From: a virus
DNA length: 40,970 bases
Direction: 5' to 3' (one strand)
Virus record (IMG/VR): IMGVR_UViG_3300029787_000069
Coordinates: 1 to 40,970 of that record
Shown: in pieces, positions 26,401-33,509 of the stretch
Position numbering within the stretch: position 1 is the first letter of the stretch
How the letters are laid out: every line of letters begins with the position of its first letter
The notes under the pieces: generated by a model
The model's input: the letters and a program-made list of their open reading frames with translations, nothing else
Databases searched by the model: none
What the model was told of the DNA's origin: nothing
Translations under genes and position numbers: made by a program

Positions 26401-27123
26401 GGTCAAGTTGCTGTTTCTGATGTTTATAGTAATATAATCTTACCTCAAGATAGTTTCGGTGATCCTATCACATATATTTCAGAACAAGTAACTTACCAAG
26501 TTGATGAAGATGATTTTAGTTTTATTGAAATTAGTGATAATATTACTACAGGTGGTAGTATTCCTTCAACAGGTATTGTTCTTGTTATAAGACCCCTAAG
26601 ACTCGTGAGTTCGGTTCATGACATAACTAAAATCTATAATTTTAATCCATATCCCCTTTATTTTGTTGCTAAATTAGGAGATAATTCTGTAATTAATAAC
26701 ATATCAATCAAAGAAACAATAGGAACTTTTACAAGAACTGTTGCTCCTGTATTTGCCGTAACTTCAAACGTTACAGTAGATAGATACTTAGATACTTCAG
26801 TAACACCATCTCAGAATAGAGCTGAATCAGATGGATCTCCTCCAACTAATTTTGAAGAGGTTGATAGATTATCTTCAGCTCTTATTGATAATCAAAATAC
26901 ACAACAATTAAGACCAACTGTTTTAAAAGATGTTTTTTATATTGGTGAAAATGAATCAAAAATAGTTGATATGTCTGGAGTTTTTGGTCCTGATCGAACA
27001 GCTATTACACCAAATTTACTTAATACAGAAGCGACTTTCTTTACCGCAAAAACTTTTAAAAATAGTAACAATCAAGATACATCAGGTACTATTGAAATGG
27101 GAATTAATTACGGAGAACAATAA
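23455..27123 (+). CDS. giant virion structural protein (tandem paralogue B)
   Basis: A 1222-residue paralogue of the upstream gene, three bases apart. Shared blocks are QSEVSSTLLGVDRAETQLSLFSDVSSY (from about 172), RYQPGRISGFTFGVR (about 408), KIEFGWYGAIGCRFYAYIPAGNGEARWV (about 533) and YKYGASYYIDGGDEGT (about 602). It has a unique N-terminal ~150 residues and an acidic DDDEFEFFQIREGNSD insert after the first block. Its C-terminal part differs from paralogue A. The pair probably forms part of the same peripheral structure. It ends with a one-base overlap into the LRR gene (TAATG). No catalytic motif is seen. Confidence 0.78.
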   Translation: MTNGGKDVFIGHDKRPVSIVPQDEQVLINFRNGQILTDEFGNPLIVEVDTFFLPDATAKRSTSVVLPTEEDGFTNVQYDAVGIVTATYGNSNNTIVLQVSNSGVVVGDKVSGNYIPHGTVISRKISNTEYRLSENSSLSGSTTTELINIQRRFIVQKKSDPVLRVEEQFPSQSEVSSTLLGVDRAETQLSLFSDVSSYGLDDDEFEFFQIREGNSDPQWEARINETYGARYRGELFEETQESGIRIGAFPVAYSFPFGPRLERLGLYNEDFYDDYINFIQLGNDLHEYYNGIGGASYPDSWKRSFLNPGDAYVNPSGFGGQEVQYSDDLVSSFARIDTWTETFRDIIAKARTDPTTNLPFAFEDIQELTLPGTSDKFITKYPSSGDIRPGYSTTQGIYCILQSRRTFRYQPGRISGFTFGVRASTESKVGYTTEWGIGNPTDHYLFRISQGNLSIVRRSTVALGSVALARSGLTLIDQEPLTSGNILDIDPETGQNQIYQTIEVPSDNFNGDPLNGNGPSGYNLEPSRVTMWKIEFGWYGAIGCRFYAYIPAGNGEARWVVVHTFIIENSLGEPCLEDSYFKLRYSVSIPDRQNMRQPVFIYKYGASYYIDGGDEGTKIINSNSSGEKQVRSQNEETLIGIASKSLIYNSLGHPIINKRSIFPIKATFSSDILSEINVRECQGCPGFGHVYTPGLKTGSNGKIVKVSFVGSDKIVGINTTFHESDRGSKLIAPTLWNAYLEPVDPTGNQDEFDSANIVGYPGIRGRRPTSYVKTSREIAGLGFEYRDSVQNANVLIPFDSENGEEYPHEVRLSNKNNAVASSAVKFTGSQIDIQFVHPNSQDSYSHFADFDIGITSVEPDIDPATPTILDGWKVAGVTTSILPENLMLFGTHSHRFADINPLGVETNETYSAQRPPYDMIIDHRISTLSNPGGGRCALVTITIGNPQNIEGVEYITTNPLTSATGHFLQREGTFSNSVSFSSGQVAVSDVYSNIILPQDSFGDPITYISEQVTYQVDEDDFSFIEISDNITTGGSIPSTGIVLVIRPLRLVSSVHDITKIYNFNPYPLYFVAKLGDNSVINNISIKETIGTFTRTVAPVFAVTSNVTVDRYLDTSVTPSQNRAESDGSPPTNFEEVDRLSSALIDNQNTQQLRPTVLKDVFYIGENESKIVDMSGVFGPDRTAITPNLLNTEATFFTAKTFKNSNNQDTSGTIEMGINYGEQ

Positions 27124-29573
27124 TGACACTTAGAAATCCGATAATTTTTGGTTTAGAAGCACAGAGAAATTTAGCAGATGTATCGAATAGTAATCTTGCA
27201 TTACAATCTCTTAATCTTAATATTTTAGATTTAGATATTATTCGAGGATCAAAAAATGCAGGTGCTAGTGAATTTGATTTTAGAAATTTATCTAACTTAA
27301 ATCAACCAGTGTTTAGAAGACTTGGAAGATATGTAGACGACTCAGGAAATTATGAATCTTTGATATCAGAAAAAGCAGGATATAATTCAATTTTATTTGG
27401 TAATTTATTAATTAATGGTGGATTAGATGGGAATGCTGTTCGATATCGTTATGTTGCCACAGATCCTGATAATGGAAGTAAATCAATTGGTATTGCTGAT
27501 ATTTCAACTTCAAGAATTAGTTCTTGGAGTTCATCAGATAATCCAGTAACATCAACTTCTGCTATTTCATACGGTGCACAAGTCGCTCTTAACACTGGTG
27601 GCGAATTACTATTTGGAACACAATCTGGCACAACTGGGACTAGGTTAAAAACTACAATTACACCAGAACTAAAAGAATTTCCATCTGAATTTCCAACTCA
27701 TAAAATTCAAGCAACAATTGATGGACAAACTCGATTTTTATATGCCATGAAAGGAATTCCTCTTACATTTAGAGGTTTTTTTAGAAAAGTTAATGCTGAA
27801 ATTAGATTAAGTTCACTTATCCAAAGTACTCCTCCAAGTTGGAAAATATCAAAAATTGATGGTACTGGAGTTACAAAATTTACAAATCAAGGTGGAATAA
27901 CTAGTATAATAAATTATAAGTCATCGGTCTCAAGAGAAAGATATATTCAATTTTATTATAATCCTGATAACATTACATTTATTCAAATACCCAACGCACA
28001 AATTTCAGAACTACCAGTTTCAAAATTTTCACAATTAACCACTTTTAATTTTCAAAATAATGATTTAAAAAATTTTCCAGATTTCACTGATATCGCTTCA
28101 AATCTTAAGACTTTAAATTTGAGTAAAAATCCATTATACTTATCTGATAATTCAGATGAAAGAAGAGTCAATGAAACTATAATTAATAAAATACCATCTG
28201 GTCTTTTATCATTAAATTTAGGTGGAACTTTTGGTGGTGATATACCAAAAGATATTTTGGGTCGTTTTACAAGTCTTTCAACTTTAAGTTTATCATATCC
28301 AGGTGGAGGATCAAAACGATTTGTTGCTTCAACAAATCCAGGAGTCTGTACTTGTCCAAATGTACCGAATACAGTGGCAAATTATAACATATTGAATAAT
28401 GATTTCACTTCATTTGATTCGAGTCCAGGATCAGGATTAGTATCTGTTGAAACTTCAACTGGAATTGTTAATTTATATTTAAGAGACAATCGTCGTCTTA
28501 CAAAGAATACTTTTAATATTGCTGCGGGTAATAATGTAATATCAATTATTGATATTAGTAGAACAAGATTACCCATACCAAATTTAAGTGGTAGGTCAAG
28601 TCTTACTCAGTTTAGTGGTGTAAATATAAGTAATGTTGGACAGGATTTAACTTTTTTTACTGGTAGCACGTATAAATTTGATAATTGTAATTCATTAACA
28701 CAACTTTTTCTTAGACTTACTCCTGTAACAGGTGCATTTCCTATATTCACTAATTCAAGTTTAACTCGGATTGATTTAAGAAGTACTCGAATAAATGGTG
28801 GAGAACACAATGGAAGCACTAATCATGTTCTTCCTGAATTAACTTTTCAAAATACACCTGAATTATCAGTGCTTCTAGTAACCTCTCCTAGTTTATTAAA
28901 TAATGTAGAAATACATCCAAATGCATTTACATTCACTCCTAAATTATCCACTTTATACTGGATTAGTAATCGTAGAACTAATGGAGAGATAAAGGATTTA
29001 TTTAATCAATGTCCTGTGTTAAGAGACCTTAGATTGCAGGTTAATAAATTTACTGGTAATTGTCCTAATTTTCAACAACAAAAAGATTATATTTATTATG
29101 TTCATTTAGCTTTTAATCAATTATCTGGATCGATTCCAGCTTTTGCTAATTTAAGTCAATTATATCAATTAAGACTTTATAATAATAATTTTACAGGAAT
29201 TGGACAATTTACAAATTTACCCCGTTTAAGATTTTTTTGGTGTCATAATAATCAAATTTCGGGTCAAATACCTGATTTTAGTGAGTGTCCAAGATTATAT
29301 TACTTAGTAATGTATAATAATCAATTTACAACATATAAATCTGGTGCATTTAAAAATATTACACAGATAAGATATATTGATATTGGTCGTAATTCATTAA
29401 CTCAAACTTCAGTAAATCAAATAATTTCAGATTTATATGAAAATTATAATACATCACCTCGTAGTAATGTTGTTATAAATCTTGCTGATGGAAATAATGC
29501 TGCTCCAAGTGGAGATGCTCTTGATCTTATTACTATATTAGAAAGTAATGGTTGGGATATTAGGAGTAATTAA
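27123..29573 (+). CDS. leucine-rich-repeat virion adhesin
   Basis: An 816-residue protein. Residues 16-43 hold the module NLADVSNSNLALQSLNLNILDLDIIRG, also present in the minus-strand gene at 30522. Residues about 45-180 resemble other phage structural proteins, and a linker follows. From about 275 to 770 there are irregular LRRs of the L-x-x-L-x-L-x-x-N-x-L/F-x-G-x-I/F-P type (LAFNQLSGSIPAFANLSQLYQL, LRLYNNNFTGIGQFTNLPRL). The end (SLTQTSVNQIISDLYENY... NLADGNNAAPSGDALDLI... GWDI) is a cap common in bacterial and phage LRR tail proteins. A host-surface ligand-binding role is likely. Confidence 0.85.
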   Translation: MTLRNPIIFGLEAQRNLADVSNSNLALQSLNLNILDLDIIRGSKNAGASEFDFRNLSNLNQPVFRRLGRYVDDSGNYESLISEKAGYNSILFGNLLINGGLDGNAVRYRYVATDPDNGSKSIGIADISTSRISSWSSSDNPVTSTSAISYGAQVALNTGGELLFGTQSGTTGTRLKTTITPELKEFPSEFPTHKIQATIDGQTRFLYAMKGIPLTFRGFFRKVNAEIRLSSLIQSTPPSWKISKIDGTGVTKFTNQGGITSIINYKSSVSRERYIQFYYNPDNITFIQIPNAQISELPVSKFSQLTTFNFQNNDLKNFPDFTDIASNLKTLNLSKNPLYLSDNSDERRVNETIINKIPSGLLSLNLGGTFGGDIPKDILGRFTSLSTLSLSYPGGGSKRFVASTNPGVCTCPNVPNTVANYNILNNDFTSFDSSPGSGLVSVETSTGIVNLYLRDNRRLTKNTFNIAAGNNVISIIDISRTRLPIPNLSGRSSLTQFSGVNISNVGQDLTFFTGSTYKFDNCNSLTQLFLRLTPVTGAFPIFTNSSLTRIDLRSTRINGGEHNGSTNHVLPELTFQNTPELSVLLVTSPSLLNNVEIHPNAFTFTPKLSTLYWISNRRTNGEIKDLFNQCPVLRDLRLQVNKFTGNCPNFQQQKDYIYYVHLAFNQLSGSIPAFANLSQLYQLRLYNNNFTGIGQFTNLPRLRFFWCHNNQISGQIPDFSECPRLYYLVMYNNQFTTYKSGAFKNITQIRYIDIGRNSLTQTSVNQIISDLYENYNTSPRSNVVINLADGNNAAPSGDALDLITILESNGWDIRSN

Positions 29574-30521
29574 ATGGCAAAAGCAAATCAAGGTTATCGA
29601 AGAGATTTAGATTTGGAAGAAACTCCAAATGATTTTGACGCATTTGATAACATAGGTGGTGTTGGTATTTCTTTTGATTTACAAATTATTCAAAATAATT
29701 TACGAAATATATCAACAGCTGGATTCAGTACTTTAACTGACGGTTTTTTTGATTTTGGAACTACTTCAAATTTTGTTTTTACCGATGATGATCCAATTAA
29801 ATTTGGAACATCAGTATCATTTGGAGTGACTACCTTTAACACAACTGATAATTTTTTTGTATGTAATTCAAATGGAGAAAATAAATTTAAACTCTCAACA
29901 ACATCTAGTACTTCTGATACTGGTATAAGTACCATATCAATTACAGGAACTGCGAGTATAAACACATTTAATTTTATTCGAAGTGATGCCGTTACAAAAG
30001 ATAATGTTCTTAATTTAATTGATCCTGTATCACTACAAGATGACGATTTTCAAACTATTAGAAATGTTGAATCTCCAAGAATACTTAATGGTTTTGAATT
30101 AGTTCAAGAAAATATAGAAAATGCTAAATTTTTTATATCTAGAAAATATAGGGGAAATGTTGATACTACGGCAGATACTGATATTAAAGTTGAAGGAGTA
30201 GTTAAAGTTAATGATCCAGTTAATTTTAATGATAGTGTATCTGATTTAGGTGATACTAAATCTCCAGGAGTTTTTATTAATAACACTCGTGCATTTTCAA
30301 GTGACAATAATCCTTGGGAGGAATTAGGAAGTGCTGATGGAACTGGTACTTTATCAACGGATAGTCTTGAAGTTTCTGTAGCAGAATTAAGTCTTGTGAA
30401 TAGTATATCAATCGGAGGAACATCTACAAATTCAGAAACTTCATCAAGTGTTAATTCATATACACATAAACTTCCAGTTGTAATTAATGGCGAAACATAT
30501 TCATTATTATTAAAACAATAA
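29574..30521 (+). CDS. virion structural protein, unknown function
   Basis: A 315-residue protein following the LRR gene immediately (stop and ATG adjacent). The N-terminus MAKANQGYRRDLDLEETPNDFDAFDNIGGVGI is followed by segments ending FGVTTFNTTDNFFVCNSNGENKF, ISTISITGTASINTFNF and VKVNDPVNFNDSV, a Ser/Thr/Asn-rich beta style typical of T4-like fibre or baseplate proteins. The N-terminal DLQIIQNNLRNIS may be an attachment helix like that in its neighbours. I recognise no named family. It ends abutting the convergent adhesin gene. Confidence 0.72.
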   Translation: MAKANQGYRRDLDLEETPNDFDAFDNIGGVGISFDLQIIQNNLRNISTAGFSTLTDGFFDFGTTSNFVFTDDDPIKFGTSVSFGVTTFNTTDNFFVCNSNGENKFKLSTTSSTSDTGISTISITGTASINTFNFIRSDAVTKDNVLNLIDPVSLQDDDFQTIRNVESPRILNGFELVQENIENAKFFISRKYRGNVDTTADTDIKVEGVVKVNDPVNFNDSVSDLGDTKSPGVFINNTRAFSSDNNPWEELGSADGTGTLSTDSLEVSVAELSLVNSISIGGTSTNSETSSSVNSYTHKLPVVINGETYSLLLKQ

Positions 30522-32756
30522 TTATTCACACATAATCTTAAATAATCCTGAAGGTGTTGTTATACCAAATGACTTTGTAGAATTTTCATTTAAAGCAGCA
30601 CTTAGTGCTGTAACTGTAGAAATACCAGTCGCACTTAAAGAATCAAATTTTAAATTACCATCAGCAATTTGTAAGTTTGGTCGAATTGTTTTAGTTTGTA
30701 ATCCATTTTCAGTTGGTGTAAATGGTGGAGATGTATCAAGTGGTGGACAACATAATACTCGTAGATCAATATCACTAAGTTCTTTTGTAACGGTAACTTT
30801 TTCACCTACTAAAAGTTTTGCTGTTGTGGCATTATTGATTACAATATTATTAGTATTAATTGTGGTTATTTGAGTGTTAGCCGCAAATTGAGATCCAAGA
30901 ACCCGATATGTAGCGGAATTATCTAATGCTGCTGTTCCTGAAACTGGAACTGATGTTGTATTGGAGGGTTTGGCTGCTGTAACAACTAAACATTCAGTAT
31001 TTACTGGAGTACAGAAAGCACTTAAAGAATCATTAATTAAACCTTTTCCTTGATAAAAATATAATTCCGTACTAGACATACTTTGACTGGAAGAAATTGT
31101 GACCTGTGAAGAACTTCCTGTGGTCGTGATTCCAGTATATGCAGTAAAATCACCACTTCCAGAATTTCCAAGCACAATCATATCAGTTCTTAAGTTAATA
31201 GTATTACCACTTGATATTGTTAATGTGGTTCCACTTGTAGATCCAGTTACTTTTTTTACAAATCCACGATGATCTATAAATGTTATTGTATTTGTTGCTG
31301 TTGTAGTTGCATTATTATTCATAATAATAAATTCATTGATTATCATATCCTCTACAACAGTATCATTTGGAATACCAGTTCCAAAAATAAGATTTCCAAT
31401 TTCAATATTATTTGTATTATTCAAAGATAAAATTTTCGAACCATTATTTAAATTACAATTAATAGTCGATCTTGTAATATCACTTATCGAAGTTTTTGGT
31501 TCGTATTTTATATCAATTTTTTTAGTTGTTTTAATCTTAATATAATCATCTTTATCTGAGCTTCCACCAAGACCAGATATTAAAGTTGTTCCTCCAAAGT
31601 TAACTGAATTATCAAGAAAAGTTTCAAAAATACCTTTACTTTCATTACTAAAATCATAATCAGTAGTATATAAAAAGCTATATCTCAAGTCTCTCCTTTG
31701 TGGATCCGTAGGACCTAAAAAATCTAAATTTATTGATTTTTGAAAAGATGGATTATTAGGATTGGTGGATGGACTTACGGAATTGGGAATAAAATATTTT
31801 ATTTTTATACAGTATTTTTCAAGTTTATTTAAAACATATGGCAATACAATCACATCCCTTGTAATTTGCCCCATTGTCTTAAAAAATGTTACGTTGTTTG
31901 ATCCACTAAAATTACCCGTAACTGGATTTCCTCCAGTAGGATCCTCAAATGTAATTACACCACTGGTATTATTCACACCATTAACCAAAGCCGTGTTTGA
32001 TATTTGATTTGTTCCACTGGTGCTTGCACTCATTCCAATTGATACATTTACTGTATCAGATGCTGTGGTAAGTGTGATTTGTGTTCCAGCACCAGCAGCA
32101 TTAGATCCAGATATAGTTTTTGTTAAATTAGATCTTTTTAATTCTTCATACTTATCACCTGTACCATTTGTATGGTGAGTTTCTTTTTCAAATTCAAATG
32201 TATAGCAATTAGCAGTATTAATTCTAAAATCATGAGTACCAGTTCGAGTGGGACTAAAAAATCCTTCCCATAAAATACCACCATCACCATCGATTGATGT
32301 TGGATCTAACTTACCAGAGTAATTAAATTCACCGTCTTCCCAAAAATTATCAGTTTTAAATGGGGTTCCTGAAAAAATATCATTACTATTCTCATCAACA
32401 TTACTATTGGAGTAATATTTTGCTGTTAATCCATCACCACCTTGAGTAGTAGATGCTGTAAATAAAGAAAAAATATCTAAACGATTTTTAAAAGTAATTA
32501 ATGGAGTTACTAAGAAATCATTTCCACTCTCATCGGTTTCTTCTACTGTAGTATTAACAATTTGTTGATATTCACTAGTTGATATTCCACTGGTATATAA
32601 ATCTCTAATCACATTTAAATCGTTCGATATAAAACTTCCACCAGAAATATTTGACAGACCATTGAGTAAGTTATTTAATGCTACAACAGAATTTGAAGTA
32701 TCTGCTAAATTTTGATCTCTTCTTAAACCAATTCTTTTGAATATTTTTAAAGGCAT
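30522..32756 (-). CDS. minus-strand virion adhesin with PA14-like domain
   Basis: A 744-residue protein on the opposite strand to its neighbours. Residues 15-50 hold NLADTSNSVVALNNLLNGL...NDLNVIRDL, matching the module in the LRR protein. Residues about 108-190 read as the first half of a PA14 domain: GLTAKYYSN, FSGTPF, then ILWEGFFSPTRTGTHDFRINTANCYTFEFE. PA14 domains bind glycans. The expected final strands (DVIVLPYVLNKLEKYCIKIKYFIPN, about 300-335) appear only after a ~90-residue Gly/Ser/Thr-rich segment, so the domain seems interrupted. The remainder is Thr/Asn-rich modules. It has its own late-promoter motif. Confidence 0.75.
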   Translation of the reverse strand: MPLKIFKRIGLRRDQNLADTSNSVVALNNLLNGLSNISGGSFISNDLNVIRDLYTSGISTSEYQQIVNTTVEETDESGNDFLVTPLITFKNRLDIFSLFTASTTQGGDGLTAKYYSNSNVDENSNDIFSGTPFKTDNFWEDGEFNYSGKLDPTSIDGDGGILWEGFFSPTRTGTHDFRINTANCYTFEFEKETHHTNGTGDKYEELKRSNLTKTISGSNAAGAGTQITLTTASDTVNVSIGMSASTSGTNQISNTALVNGVNNTSGVITFEDPTGGNPVTGNFSGSNNVTFFKTMGQITRDVIVLPYVLNKLEKYCIKIKYFIPNSVSPSTNPNNPSFQKSINLDFLGPTDPQRRDLRYSFLYTTDYDFSNESKGIFETFLDNSVNFGGTTLISGLGGSSDKDDYIKIKTTKKIDIKYEPKTSISDITRSTINCNLNNGSKILSLNNTNNIEIGNLIFGTGIPNDTVVEDMIINEFIIMNNNATTTATNTITFIDHRGFVKKVTGSTSGTTLTISSGNTINLRTDMIVLGNSGSGDFTAYTGITTTGSSSQVTISSSQSMSSTELYFYQGKGLINDSLSAFCTPVNTECLVVTAAKPSNTTSVPVSGTAALDNSATYRVLGSQFAANTQITTINTNNIVINNATTAKLLVGEKVTVTKELSDIDLRVLCCPPLDTSPPFTPTENGLQTKTIRPNLQIADGNLKFDSLSATGISTVTALSAALNENSTKSFGITTPSGLFKIMCE
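30952..30978 (+). repeat. 27-bp exact repeat, copy 2 (in minus-strand adhesin gene)
   Basis: Identical to 9363-9389 on the same DNA strand. Since this gene is on the minus strand, the repeat is read antisense here, giving AAKPSNTTS in the adhesin. Confidence 0.9.
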
Positions 32757-32757
32757 A

Positions 32758-32785
32758 TTGACTTTTTAGTTATTTAGAGTATAAT
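32758..32785 (+). promoter_or_regulatory. sigma70-type promoter, + strand
   Basis: TTGACT (32758-32763) and TATAAT (32780-32785) with a 16-bp spacer lie before the small coiled-coil gene at 32811. The -35 sits directly at the start of the divergent adhesin gene. Confidence 0.68.
32771..32777 (-). promoter_or_regulatory. late-promoter motif CTAAATA for the adhesin gene, - strand
   Basis: The minus strand reads CTAAATA, 14 bases before the adhesin ATG at 32756. It lies inside the + strand promoter spacer, so the two promoters overlap and may exclude each other. Confidence 0.48.
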
Positions 32786-32810
32786 ATATAACATACGTTC
32801 TGATAAAAAT

Positions 32811-33002
32811 ATGAATCAAAAAGAATTGCTTCAAGATCTTTTAAAAAAGAGGGAAGATCTTCAGAAAGAAATTATTGAAATACAAAATGAATACAATAAT
32901 AAAAAAGATCAGTATCTTAGACTACAAGGATCAATTGATGTTATAGATCTTCTTGTACGTGAAGAAAAAGCAGGTAAACCATTAGATGATGATATAACTT
33001 AA
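32811..33002 (+). CDS. small coiled-coil protein, unknown function
   Basis: A 63-residue protein (MNQKELLQDLLKKREDLQKE start) that is almost wholly a charged coiled coil, followed by a short GKPLDDDIT tail. It has its own sigma70-type promoter and is the first of three small genes separating the adhesin from the giant fibre. Small coiled-coil proteins of this kind are frequent in marine T4-like phages, but I can give no function. A host-type promoter suggests early or middle expression, unlike its structural neighbours. Confidence 0.72.
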   Translation: MNQKELLQDLLKKREDLQKEIIEIQNEYNNKKDQYLRLQGSIDVIDLLVREEKAGKPLDDDIT

Positions 33003-33003
33003 C

Positions 33004-33010
33004 ATAAATA
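33004..33010 (+). promoter_or_regulatory. late-promoter-like ATAAATA
   Basis: ATAAATA just after the stop of the coiled-coil gene, about 37 bases before the GTG of the next small frame. It lies in very A+T-rich DNA and is weakly supported. Confidence 0.35.
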
Positions 33011-33046
33011 AATATAATTAAAAATTATTGTGTTTTTTTATTTATT

Positions 33047-33169
33047 GTGGACAAAACAACAGTAGCACTAGAAAGACTTCACGAAGATTACCGTAGTGAA
33101 ATCAAAAAAAATGAAGAGGATGATGAGATCATTCGTATACATACTGAAGAGAATAACGATGGTTGTTAA
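33047..33169 (+). CDS. small charged protein with GTG start, unknown function
   Basis: A 40-residue frame that starts at GTG and encodes MDKTTVALERLHEDYRSEIK, an acidic EEDDEIIRIHTEENNDGC tail following. It fills an otherwise empty gap between two accepted genes, and its stop comes three bases before the next GTG start. The charged, helix-forming composition is unlike the random frames in this A+T-rich DNA. No clear ribosome binding sequence is visible, which lowers confidence. No family is recognised. Confidence 0.5.
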   Translation: MDKTTVALERLHEDYRSEIKKNEEDDEIIRIHTEENNDGC

Positions 33170-33172
33170 TCT

Positions 33173-33472
33173 GTGTACAAAATTTCTTTTAAATACTGTT
33201 GGTTTGAAGATGGTACTAAAATAGTAAAGATGTATTTTATTAACGAAGTACCATTTACTTTTGATGAGTTACCAGACGGACACTTATGGGATGATGATCT
33301 CTGTAGACTAGCAGATGTAAATCGACCATATAGTCCAGAGGACATGTACCAAAGTTTTGGATATTTAATATCTGAAGAAGTCCATCCTTTCTATTTTCCA
33401 GTAGAATTAGAAAATCCTGAAGATATGCCCGATGACATCGAGTATTATTATGAGGAAGATTTACGTAACTAA
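33173..33472 (+). CDS. small acidic protein, unknown function
   Basis: A 99-residue protein with a GTG start (VYKISFKYCWFEDG). It is rich in aromatic and acidic residues: PDGHLWDDDLCRLADVNRPYSPEDMYQSFGYLI, then FYFPVELENPEDMPDDIEYYYEEDL. There is no signal peptide or membrane segment. The stop codon is overlapped by the CTAAATA promoter motif of the following fibre gene. I do not recognise the family. Context suggests a small gene inserted between structural genes. Confidence 0.72.
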   Translation: MYKISFKYCWFEDGTKIVKMYFINEVPFTFDELPDGHLWDDDLCRLADVNRPYSPEDMYQSFGYLISEEVHPFYFPVELENPEDMPDDIEYYYEEDLRN

Positions 33473-33475
33473 ATA
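33469..33475 (+). promoter_or_regulatory. late-promoter motif CTAAATA for the giant fibre
   Basis: CTAAATA overlaps the upstream stop codon and lies 34 bases before the fibre ATG, the spacing also seen at 7918. Confidence 0.6.
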
Positions 33476-33509
33476 GAACATAGTATTAATATTTTGTGTA
33501 AAATAAGCG

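Noticed and set aside
30104-30529. Minus-strand frame of 141 codons opposite the structural gene at 29574
   Set aside because: It runs antisense to a well-supported gene and has no motif; treated as a shadow.
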